Below are positions 1-7,026 of a DNA stretch of 9,638 nt, piece after piece; the stretch's first letter is position 1; every line of letters begins with the position of its first letter. The notes beneath the pieces were generated by a model. That model was not told the origin of the DNA and did no database searches. It saw nothing but the letters and a program-made list of their open reading frames with translations. Made by a program: the position numbers and the translations under genes. Origin of the DNA: an uncultured Saprospiraceae bacterium (GTDB lineage: Bacteria; Bacteroidota; Bacteroidia; Chitinophagales; Saprospiraceae); contig CALHKJ010000538.1 of assembly GCA_938033975.1 (NCBI GenBank), positions 1-9,638 on the forward strand. Reading direction: 5' to 3'.

Positions 1-357
1 GATAAAAGAAATATCAGTTGAATTTCCTATTACTAAATCGTTATATCCATCTCCATTAAAATCTCCTCCTAGGACATTCCATTCGGCAAAAACATTTCCC
101 TCAATTAAATATTCCTTTTTTATAAATTGTGCATCAGCTTGTTGATAAAATATTACAAGACCTGAATTAATAATTATCACAATGTCATCCAGGTGATCCC
201 TATTCATATCTATTACACAATCTCTCTGACTAGATAAAACACCATCATACAACGAAATAGGTGCAACATCAAATCCAATTTGTCCTTTGAGATTTGTCAA
301 GAGTAAGGTAAAAAACACAATAAGGAGAACTCTATTTTGCAACAACATAAATATCAT
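1..357 (-). CDS. Secreted FG-GAP/VCBS-repeat protein, N-terminal part (C-terminus beyond window)
   Basis: The reading frame is open from an ATG at 357 to the left edge, giving 119 residues. A second in-frame ATG at 348 is an equally possible start, and a TAA lies three codons upstream of the first, so the N-terminus is bounded. Residues 1 to about 26 look like a signal peptide: a short polar/basic start, a hydrophobic run (LLIVFFTLLL) and a likely cut near Lys-Gly-Gln. Two calcium-binding-loop-like motifs follow, one degenerate (DMNRDHLDDIVI) and one canonical (GDFNGDGYNDLVIGN). These are typical of FG-GAP/VCBS repeats, which form integrin-like beta-propeller blades in extracellular proteins. 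In Bacteroidota such proteins are often exported and may carry a T9SS sorting domain, but the C-terminus is not visible. No Shine-Dalgarno sequence is seen. The ligand or function cannot be named; it could also be an enzyme with FG-GAP repeats at its N-terminus. Confidence 0.8.
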   Translation of the reverse strand, partial: MIFMLLQNRVLLIVFFTLLLTNLKGQIGFDVAPISLYDGVLSSQRDCVIDMNRDHLDDIVIIINSGLVIFYQQADAQFIKKEYLIEGNVFAEWNVLGGDFNGDGYNDLVIGNSTDISFI

Positions 358-461
358 GATTATTTAGCTAGTAAATTAATCATTAAAACGCTGTGATTCA
401 GTAAGAGCGGCTTTGATTCTCTTTTAATTTAGCATTTTCGGAAACAAAATAAGGTTTTAAC

Positions 462-2234
462 TTAGTTGGACCATTTGATTTTTCTCATCCTTATGCTTTC
501 TGGAGTGATCTCGAGATATTCATCTTTTTTAATATACTCCATAGCCTCTTCAAGAGAAAAGACAATTGGCGGAGCCAATTTAGCAGAGTCGTCAGCTCCA
601 GAAGATCTCATGTTGGTGAGTTTCTTTCCTTTGATAACATTTACATCAAGATCATTTGCTCTGGAATTTTCACCAAGTACTTGACCTTTGTAAACCTTGT
701 CTCCAGGTTTGATAAAGAACTTACCTCTGTCTTGAAGTCTATCCAATGCAAAAGCAAGTGCTTGTCCGGCTTCCATTGAAACGAATGATCCCTTACTTCT
801 TTCAGCTATCTCACCAATGTAAGGTCGGTATTCTTTAAATCTATGGGTCATGACTGCTTCACCGGCAGTGGCAGTAAGCATGTTGTTTCTTAATCCAATT
901 AAACCTCTTGATGGTATGTCAAACTCTAAATGTTGTACATCACCTTTTGGCTCCATCACATTTAATTGACCTTTTTTCTGAGTTACTAATTCGATTGCCT
1001 TTCCGGAATATGCTTCTGGCACATCGATTACTAAGTGCTCAAATGGTTCATTTTTAACACCGTCAATTTCTTTGATGATTACTTGCGGCTTACCAATTTG
1101 TAATTCGTAACCTTCTCTTCTCATTGTTTCGATCAGAACAGAAAGGTGAAGTATACCTCTACCGTATACATTGAACTTGTCTTCAGTGTCTGTATCCTCA
1201 ACTCTTAATGCAAGGTTCTTTTCAGTTTCTTTATACAATCTATCCCTTAAGTGCCTCGAGGTTACAAACTTTCCTTCCTTTCCGAAAAATGGAGAAGTAT
1301 TGATGGTAAACAACATACTCATTGTTGGTTCATCAACAGATATTCTGGTAAGCGGTTCAGGGTTTTCTAAATCCGCAATTGTGTCTCCAATATCAAAATC
1401 ATCTAATCCAATCACTGCGCATAAATCACCACTTCTTACTTTAGATACTTTCTCTCTTCCTAAACCTACAAAGACAAATAGTTCTTTAATTCGCACTTTT
1501 TTCTGTACATCATCTGCTTTGCATAATATATAATCTTTCCCTTCTTCAAGATCTCCTCTTGTAACCCTTCCAATCGCAATTCTTCCTGTGAATTTTGAGA
1601 AATCTAAAGAGGTAATTTGCATCTGTGGAGTTCCTTCTTGATAAGGAGCCTCTGGTATATTTTCAATCACGGCATTTAATAAAGGCTGGATATTGGCCGT
1701 TCTTTGATTGTGATCAAAACTCATCCAACCTTCCTTTGAAGAACCAAATAAGGTTACAAAATCAAGTTGGTTTTCAGTAGCCTCTAAGTTGAACATCAAG
1801 TCGAAAACCTCACCTTGTACATCCTCTGGTCTACAGTTTTCTTTATCAACTTTATTTACAACCACAATTGGCTTTAGACCTAAAGCAATCGCCTTGCTCA
1901 ATACAAACCTAGTTTGTGGCATTGCACCTTCAAATGCATCAACAAGGAGTAGCACTCCATCCGCCATTTTCAAAACTCTTTCTACTTCACCACCAAAATC
2001 GGCGTGACCAGGTGTATCCAAAATATTAATTTTGACACCTTGATAGTTGACAGATACATTTTTAGAAAGAATTGTTATTCCTCTTTCTCTTTCTAAATCA
2101 TTATTGTCTAAAATTAGCTCACCCGTATCCTTACGAGAATCCAAAGTTTGGCATTCATGAATGATCTTGTCTACCAGTGTTGTTTTACCATGATCTACGT
2201 GGGCGATAATGGCAATATTTCTTATTGATTGCAT
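462..2234 (-). CDS. typA: Ribosome-associated translational GTPase TypA/BipA
   Basis: Complete 590-residue protein, close to the usual length of about 600 for TypA/BipA. The cytoplasmic GTPase is related to EF-G and LepA; it binds the ribosome and supports 50S assembly and growth under stress or cold. All GTPase motifs are visible: G1 AHVDHGKT (residues 11-18), G2 RGITI (51-55, Thr54), G3 DTPGH (73-77), G4 NKVD (127-130), and a G5-like GSSK near 164-167. A domain-II beta-barrel follows (about 205-290), then two EF-G-like alpha/beta domains (about 303-480). The family-specific C-terminal region contains GLIGLRNNMLTATAGEA (444-460) and LTNMRSSGADD (539-549). Start ATG at 2234 puts the P-loop at the expected distance from the N-terminus. 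There is no Shine-Dalgarno sequence, as is usual in Bacteroidota. It lies 86 bp downstream of the large surface-protein gene on the same strand, with no functional link between them. No frameshift or missing key residue was seen. Confidence 0.97.
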   Translation of the reverse strand: MQSIRNIAIIAHVDHGKTTLVDKIIHECQTLDSRKDTGELILDNNDLERERGITILSKNVSVNYQGVKINILDTPGHADFGGEVERVLKMADGVLLLVDAFEGAMPQTRFVLSKAIALGLKPIVVVNKVDKENCRPEDVQGEVFDLMFNLEATENQLDFVTLFGSSKEGWMSFDHNQRTANIQPLLNAVIENIPEAPYQEGTPQMQITSLDFSKFTGRIAIGRVTRGDLEEGKDYILCKADDVQKKVRIKELFVFVGLGREKVSKVRSGDLCAVIGLDDFDIGDTIADLENPEPLTRISVDEPTMSMLFTINTSPFFGKEGKFVTSRHLRDRLYKETEKNLALRVEDTDTEDKFNVYGRGILHLSVLIETMRREGYELQIGKPQVIIKEIDGVKNEPFEHLVIDVPEAYSGKAIELVTQKKGQLNVMEPKGDVQHLEFDIPSRGLIGLRNNMLTATAGEAVMTHRFKEYRPYIGEIAERSKGSFVSMEAGQALAFALDRLQDRGKFFIKPGDKVYKGQVLGENSRANDLDVNVIKGKKLTNMRSSGADDSAKLAPPIVFSLEEAMEYIKKDEYLEITPESIRMRKIKWSN

Positions 2235-2252
2235 ATTGTCTACTTAAGCGCG

Positions 2253-2260
2253 CAAAGATA
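2253..2260 (-). promoter_or_regulatory. Candidate Bacteroidota -7 promoter element for typA
   Basis: Read on the minus strand, TATCTTTG matches the Bacteroidota sigma-ABfr -7 consensus TAnnTTTG exactly. It ends 18 bases before the typA ATG, which would give a very short leader of about 10-15 nt. The expected upstream TTG of the -33 element is not present at the usual 19-23 base spacing, so support is only from the -7 box and its location in the 86-bp gap. If real, typA is transcribed independently of the large gene upstream. Confidence 0.45.
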
Positions 2261-2317
2261 TAAAGATAGAGCTAGGGATGCTGATAATGTTGGATTATTT
2301 ATGATATATGTTGTTAA

Positions 2318-2340
2318 ATGTCACCTTACTAAGGTAACAT
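2318..2340 (-). terminator. Stem-loop overlapping the stop codon of the large surface-protein gene; possible terminator
   Basis: On the minus strand ATGTTACCTT (2340-2331), loop AGT and AAGGTGACAT (2327-2318) form a 10-bp stem with one G-U wobble and a 3-nt loop. The TGA stop codon lies inside the 3' arm. The bases after it (TTTAACAACAT) form only a weak T tract and the stem holds just four G-C pairs, so this is a poor classical intrinsic terminator. It could instead be an mRNA 3'-end-stabilising hairpin, or bidirectional, or coincidental to the codons of the C-terminal VTLVR. It sits between two same-strand genes where a transcript end would be expected. Confidence 0.35.
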
Positions 2341-2611
2341 CACCAAGCTTAAGCTCAATGCTTCCATCATTGTAAAAAATTTCAAGATAGTAGGCATAGA
2401 CTCCTGGGCTTGCTGGATCATTAAGTATTGTTCCATCCCAACCAGCACTAGGATCATTAGGTGAGAAATCAAAATTACTATAAACACGGTTGCCCCACCT
2501 ATCAAAAATATAGAAGTTATCGATTTTTGAAATATGTTGTTCGGTGGTAAAAGGAAAAAACAAATTGTTATCCTGTTCGTCTGGCGTAAAGACATTTGGG
2601 ATGTAGACAGA
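2321..2611 (-). other. Type B T9SS C-terminal sorting domain within the large secreted protein
   Basis: Residues 1443-1538 (96 residues) match the gliding-motility-associated C-terminal domain: IPNVFTPD at the start, the core FDRWGNRVY (residues 1478-1486), GWDG (1499-1502), PGVYAYYLE (1511-1519), and the end GDVTLVR. In the known family this domain targets cargo to the T9SS translocon. Substrates of this type, such as Flavobacterium SprB, commonly depend on a SprF/PorP-like partner. No such partner gene lies next to this one in the window. Confidence 0.9.
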
Positions 2612-5600
2612 AATTTCTCGATCAACATCAATTCGAATCTCAACAAGATCTTCACAGCCATTAATATCTATTACGGATATTTGATAAGTTTGACCTTCCA
2701 GAATATTTAAAGTAGGCATTAAACAATCATTGCAGCTCAGGCCATTTTCCGGCGTCCAAAGTATTGATTCTATTTCCTCTAATGGTTTATTAAGAATTAA
2801 TTGCAATGTTGTATCCCTAGCCCAACTTACTGTAAGCTCACTAGGAATAGAAGCTTCAACTGGTTCGGGTAAGCTTAGGGAAATTATAGTATCAAGCATA
2901 CATCCATTCGCATCTTGTATCTGAATGAAGTTTACTCCCTCAGAGAGCGAAGAAGATTCTTGGTCAGAAATCCATACTGGATCATTTTCTTGAGTAGCAT
3001 ATTGGTATGGACCTTCACCACCTAATATTTCAATATTGCTCAAGGAAAATTCATCGAAACCACAAGGTGGTGGTTCTACTAAAAAGCTAAAATCAATAAG
3101 AATATTTGGGTCAGCTTCTATGCTTACGATTTGTTCGCTCGAGCAAAAGTTTATTGGATTGGTAACCATAACAGTGTATTCTCCAGTAATATTGGTCTCT
3201 AATTCTGATTCATCACTGATTAATTCACTTTCAAATAACCATGTATATTCTAGTGAGTCAATTGGATCAATTACTTCTGCCAACGAGAAAAGATCATTAC
3301 AGCTTATTATGGATGCTTGAGCGCTCAAAGTTGGACTAAGGGTGTCAATATTTATCATAGCTGTATCCATACCTATACATCCATTGGAAGCAGTTTCAAT
3401 TACTATAATATTTTCTTGATTCATTGGTATAAATTCATTTACAGCTAAAGTATCACCAGGCGACTCAACCCATTGGAAAAATGAGTTTGGATTTTGATCA
3501 ACAATAGACATTAATCCTTGTGTGTTTTGACAATTGATATCTTGAGTTAATATTTCGGGAGTAGGTGGAATTGTATCAATTTCGATTTCAAATGCTACGG
3601 TGTTTGTACAGCCATTTGAAGCAGTTGCCTGCACAATCCATTGTCCTGGTTGATCGGTTACTAGCATGCCGTTGCCAAAGCTAAATTCAGCCGCTTCATT
3701 TAAAGTAGCTGTAAATCCTGCAAGTAATTCATCTGAAGAAATTTCAATTATAGTTCTATCATTTGCACAAGTGATTGGAGCAGGTTGGATTACTTCAAAT
3801 TCTGGCTTTTCTCCATTTCCTTGAACCAAAATTTCATACTGATTAACACAGCCGTTTTCTGCTGTCAAGAATAATTGATATATTCCTGTGTCTTGGGCAA
3901 TCAATAGCATGCCTTCTTGAGTTTCTAAATTGGGAAGGATCCAATTATATTCATAATCTCCATCTGGAAAAAGTTGTATTTCTCTTTCAGGTACTACACA
4001 AGTTAATAAAGGAGCTAGAAAGGTGAGAGTCGGAATTGTTTGATCAATTTCTACAAATACTTCTTGGGTATTTTCGCAACCAGTTAAATTATTACTTGTA
4101 GTTAAACTTACTAGCCCAGGAGTATTAGTTTCGAAAATGGGCCCTTCAAAACTGCCATCAATATTGGTCCAAGTATATGTTTCATTTGCACTTGGATTTA
4201 TAACTGAAAGTGTAGCCACCTCCTGAGTGCAATTAATATTTGTATTGCTAATGATTGGCCCTGGAACTAAAGTATCTACTTCAATAATAAACTCAAAATT
4301 GCTAGTGCAACCATTTGATCCAACAACAAAAATCGAATGCATTCCTGCTTCTTCAATAATGAGAGAATTATCTTGTGTGTTGCCGTTCGGAGCAGTGAGT
4401 GTTACAGATTCCAAAACACTCTGAGATTCAATCATAAGTTCAAGAGTCATCATATCACAGGTCAAAGCTTCAATACCATCGATAGTATAATTGGGAAGTT
4501 CAGCATCTGAATTTACTTCAAATGAATTTTCTGCGGTACACCCATTGCTAGAGGTGATGGTTACAAAATATGTTCCAACAGAACTTATTGTAAGCTCTGG
4601 AGTCTGACTGTGTGAGCCATCTGGCAAAATCCATTCATAACCATAGTTATCATCAAGCAAATTGTATAAAATATATTCAGTTCCATCACATCCTATTATA
4701 GGAACTTGAATATCTTCTAAAGGTGGGCTTATGTCTACACTTATGTAAATGGAATCCATTGCTTGGCAAGTGCCACCATTGTCAACCAATGCATAATACC
4801 ATCCTTCAGTACTCACATCTAAGTCTGTAATAGGTCCATTTTCATTACTCCATTGGATATTGTCATAAATACCAATTGCTCTTAGGGTTGTTTGAGCATT
4901 GTCGCAATTCACATTTTCTGCCATCACGTCAATTGTAGGTAGGTCACCAGATGCTTCTATGTTTATATTCTGAGAATCACTACAACCATTTGATGCAGTT
5001 GCCGTCAAAATGTAGTTGCCAGGATCAAAGAACAACATTGTTACTCCTGCGTCAACAATTGTTTGATTTGGTAAGGTCAACTGATAGAGAAGGTTTGGAT
5101 CAAAATTGGTCACAGAAACTAAGACCTCTTCAACATCACAACCCAAAAGTGGGATAGGGGAAAGTTCTATTGTTGGAGATTCAAGATTTTCAAATATTTC
5201 TATCGTATAATCTTGGCTGCAGCCAATTGCATTTGAGGCAACCAATTGATAATTGCCAGCTTCTCCAACCGAGAGATCATTGCCGCTTTCAGCATAATTA
5301 TTTGGGCCAATCCAGGCAAGATTTAAATTATTCGGATTGTTGACAGAAAGTACACTTGTTGGGTTGTTGCAATCAATAAGACTTGGTTGAATTAGCTCAA
5401 TAGCTGGATCAAAAACTTCTTCTGGAATATTTATAAAATCATTTGTAGTGCATCCATTATCTGCTTCGACAAAGACTTGATAAAAACCTCCAGAGCTAAC
5501 AGTTGTATTCGTTACAGATATTCCAAATTCATCTACCCAGTTTATGTTTACTAGATTTTCATTGGTATTGAGAATAAGATCTGCAGTAGTATTATTACAA

Positions 5601-6937
5601 TCAATTGGATTGCTGAAGGAAGCTTCTATATTTGGTAACTCTGCATTTACCTCAACTTCAAAACTTACGGTTGAGCTACATCCAGAAGTTACATCAGTTA
5701 CAATCAATTCGTAGCTGCCTTCATTCATTGCTTCCAAGACATTGTCATCACTGAAAGATATTCCTTCGAAATTCCATTGGTAGACATAATCAACATCATC
5801 TAAGTTGTTGGATATTTCAACAAAACTTTCACCGCATTGGATAATGGGATTAATAGGTAACAAATCAATACTCGGAAGTAGTTGATCTGTTACAACATCA
5901 AACTGGTGTTCTAGTGTGCATCCCAATTGATCAGTTACAGTAACTTCATAAATTCCTGGTTCCGAAATGAAAGCAATTCCATTGCCGATGCCGTCAATAA
6001 AGTTTCCATCTTCATTGAACCAATTGTAATCAAATGGGGTATTAAAACCACTTGGATTTATGTTTAGTTGAACCTCTGAAGTACTGCATAAAAAGAAATC
6101 AGGAGTTTCTGGGCTAATACTTGAGTCACTAACTTCTACGAACACATTTTTTTCCTCGCTACAAATTTCTCCAAAGAAGATATCATCAATAGCAAAGTCA
6201 TTTCCTTCGAGAGCCGTACTTTGATTTGTAACACAAATTTCGACTGGGCCAGTAATTGGAGAAATCCAAAATTCTCTTATTTGTTCCCAAGAACAAGTTG
6301 CAGAAGACAAACTTAAGCTTGAGCCGATTTGTGAGCCATCTATTGAAAATTGAAGAAGGCCTGGAGAAGTTGGATGCACTGATTGTCCCCACGCGCTAAA
6401 TTCATATTTCTTGTCTATTTCAACATCTACAGTTTGACACCAAATCTGTTGAAGATTGAGTGCTCCATTAACTATCATTTGTTGACCACCCATCGGACCG
6501 CATGCACTAAAATCACTATGTCCAATTGAAGGGTCATCCATGATTTCATAAAAACCTTCACAACCTAAAAAACCTTTGGCATGGATACAGTTGGGTAAGG
6601 CTTGAGTATAATCTGAAATAAAGGAACCATCATCACCATTCTCAAAGTCCCCGTTTACAATTAAATTTACACTTGATACTGATCCGGAAGCCGTGAAAGT
6701 AAAGTTGGTGTTTTGATCGACAAAAAACACAGGATCAATTTCGGTATCAGAAAAATGCCCTTGATCGGAAACCCAGTTAAAACATGATTCAGTTCCATTG
6801 ATTACAGCTAATAACTGTAAATCATCTTCGACACAAATAGTGATATCATCAGGAACATCAATGCTTATGTCACATTGCCCAATAATTGAAGCTTGTGCAT
6901 AAAAGAAGGAGATAAATAAAAGTATCCTGCGTGTCAA
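2321..6937 (-). CDS. Giant secreted multi-domain adhesin-like protein with type B T9SS sorting domain (CHU_C/gliding-motility C-terminal family)
   Basis: Encodes 1538 residues if translation starts at TTG (6937); the frame is closed upstream by TAA with no ATG between, so the start is uncertain by up to ten codons. Residues 1-21 are a signal peptide (basic TRR, then LLFISFFYAQASIIGQ) with a likely cut after Gln21; Gln before Cys22 argues against a lipobox. In order: a short Ig/PKD-like segment (about 22-88); a jelly-roll domain (about 90-258) with NLIVNGDFE and DFAIDDIFF, typical of carbohydrate-binding-like modules; thirteen Ig/PKD-like modules (about 278-1277), each with two Cys; a SprB-like repeat (1278-1359; IEILGGEGPYQY … DANGC); an Ig-like domain (1360-1442) with WTPENGLSCNDC; and the sorting domain (1443-1538) with IPNVFTPD, FDRWGNRVY and GWDG. 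T9SS cargo with this domain is exported by the general secretory pathway and then across the outer membrane to the surface or medium. Adhesion, gliding or polysaccharide contact is plausible by architecture only; no catalytic motif is visible. Confidence 0.93.
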   Translation of the reverse strand: MTRRILLFISFFYAQASIIGQCDISIDVPDDITICVEDDLQLLAVINGTESCFNWVSDQGHFSDTEIDPVFFVDQNTNFTFTASGSVSSVNLIVNGDFENGDDGSFISDYTQALPNCIHAKGFLGCEGFYEIMDDPSIGHSDFSACGPMGGQQMIVNGALNLQQIWCQTVDVEIDKKYEFSAWGQSVHPTSPGLLQFSIDGSQIGSSLSLSSATCSWEQIREFWISPITGPVEICVTNQSTALEGNDFAIDDIFFGEICSEEKNVFVEVSDSSISPETPDFFLCSTSEVQLNINPSGFNTPFDYNWFNEDGNFIDGIGNGIAFISEPGIYEVTVTDQLGCTLEHQFDVVTDQLLPSIDLLPINPIIQCGESFVEISNNLDDVDYVYQWNFEGISFSDDNVLEAMNEGSYELIVTDVTSGCSSTVSFEVEVNAELPNIEASFSNPIDCNNTTADLILNTNENLVNINWVDEFGISVTNTTVSSGGFYQVFVEADNGCTTNDFINIPEEVFDPAIELIQPSLIDCNNPTSVLSVNNPNNLNLAWIGPNNYAESGNDLSVGEAGNYQLVASNAIGCSQDYTIEIFENLESPTIELSPIPLLGCDVEEVLVSVTNFDPNLLYQLTLPNQTIVDAGVTMLFFDPGNYILTATASNGCSDSQNINIEASGDLPTIDVMAENVNCDNAQTTLRAIGIYDNIQWSNENGPITDLDVSTEGWYYALVDNGGTCQAMDSIYISVDISPPLEDIQVPIIGCDGTEYILYNLLDDNYGYEWILPDGSHSQTPELTISSVGTYFVTITSSNGCTAENSFEVNSDAELPNYTIDGIEALTCDMMTLELMIESQSVLESVTLTAPNGNTQDNSLIIEEAGMHSIFVVGSNGCTSNFEFIIEVDTLVPGPIISNTNINCTQEVATLSVINPSANETYTWTNIDGSFEGPIFETNTPGLVSLTTSNNLTGCENTQEVFVEIDQTIPTLTFLAPLLTCVVPEREIQLFPDGDYEYNWILPNLETQEGMLLIAQDTGIYQLFLTAENGCVNQYEILVQGNGEKPEFEVIQPAPITCANDRTIIEISSDELLAGFTATLNEAAEFSFGNGMLVTDQPGQWIVQATASNGCTNTVAFEIEIDTIPPTPEILTQDINCQNTQGLMSIVDQNPNSFFQWVESPGDTLAVNEFIPMNQENIIVIETASNGCIGMDTAMINIDTLSPTLSAQASIISCNDLFSLAEVIDPIDSLEYTWLFESELISDESELETNITGEYTVMVTNPINFCSSEQIVSIEADPNILIDFSFLVEPPPCGFDEFSLSNIEILGGEGPYQYATQENDPVWISDQESSSLSEGVNFIQIQDANGCMLDTIISLSLPEPVEASIPSELTVSWARDTTLQLILNKPLEEIESILWTPENGLSCNDCLMPTLNILEGQTYQISVIDINGCEDLVEIRIDVDREISVYIPNVFTPDEQDNNLFFPFTTEQHISKIDNFYIFDRWGNRVYSNFDFSPNDPSAGWDGTILNDPASPGVYAYYLEIFYNDGSIELKLGDVTLVR
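3107..6106 (-). repeat. Thirteen tandem Ig/PKD-like modules, about 77 residues each, one Cys pair per module
   Basis: Protein-level tandem repeat spanning residues about 278-1277. First-Cys positions are 284, 368, 447, 523, 600, 678, 750, 827, 903, 980, 1057, 1136 and 1213. Steps are 76-79 residues except for the first (84) and the sixth (72). Each is followed 46-56 residues later by a second Cys, most often in a (S/E/D)NGC context: ATASNGC in modules 5 and 11, ETASNGC in 12, TSSNGC in 7, GSNGC in 8. No other Cys occurs between 284 and 1265, so one disulfide per module is the natural inference. Modules usually begin near a Pro-containing linker (ELPN, ESPT, SPPL, IPPTP) and hold a central Trp and a G-x-Y. 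Sequence divergence is high, so these are old duplications for the most part. Confidence 0.88.
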
Positions 6938-7026
6938 AAATGATAGTTTGTTTATGGGTAGATGAAATTAATAAGTTTGACTAAATTGTAGGGGAATTCT
7001 TCTTTATAATTCAATAAATCAACCAA
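6938..7026. promoter_or_regulatory. Divergent intergenic region between the giant protein and the Asp-box protein genes
   Basis: This 89-bp region must hold the 5' signals of both flanking genes. Toward the right-hand gene, TTGACT (6977-6982) and TATAAT (7005-7010) are visible but 22 bp apart, too far for a standard sigma-70 promoter. TATAATTC is also a poor match to the Bacteroidota TAnnTTTG box. A TTG at 6986-6988 lies 16 bp before TATAAT. Toward the left-hand gene, TTG followed after 21 bp by TACAATTT (6991-6984, minus) is a partial match to the -33/-7 pattern. No Shine-Dalgarno sequence precedes either start. The promoters are therefore positional inference. Confidence 0.35.

Noticed and set aside
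403..423. AAGAG … CTCTT inverted repeat in the gap after typA as a terminator
   Set aside because: Only a 5-bp stem with an 11-nt loop, and no T tract in the typA direction; not distinguishable from chance in AT-rich sequence.
1171..1533. 120-codon plus-strand frame opposite typA
   Set aside because: Antisense to a well conserved GTPase region with Ser/Thr/Leu-rich low-information translation; a shadow frame.
2329..2661. Alternative 110-codon frame on the minus strand inside the giant gene's sorting domain
   Set aside because: It overlaps a frame with a clear conserved domain and its translation shows no known motif; it is a shadow frame.
3107..6106. CRISPR-like or DNA tandem array
   Set aside because: The periodicity is about 230 bp at the protein level with diverged DNA and an open frame throughout; it is a coding repeat, not a DNA array.
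6890..6937. Lipoprotein signal on the giant protein (IIGQC)
   Set aside because: The residue before Cys22 is Gln, not Gly, Ala or Ser as a lipobox needs; a normal signal-peptide cut after Gln fits better.
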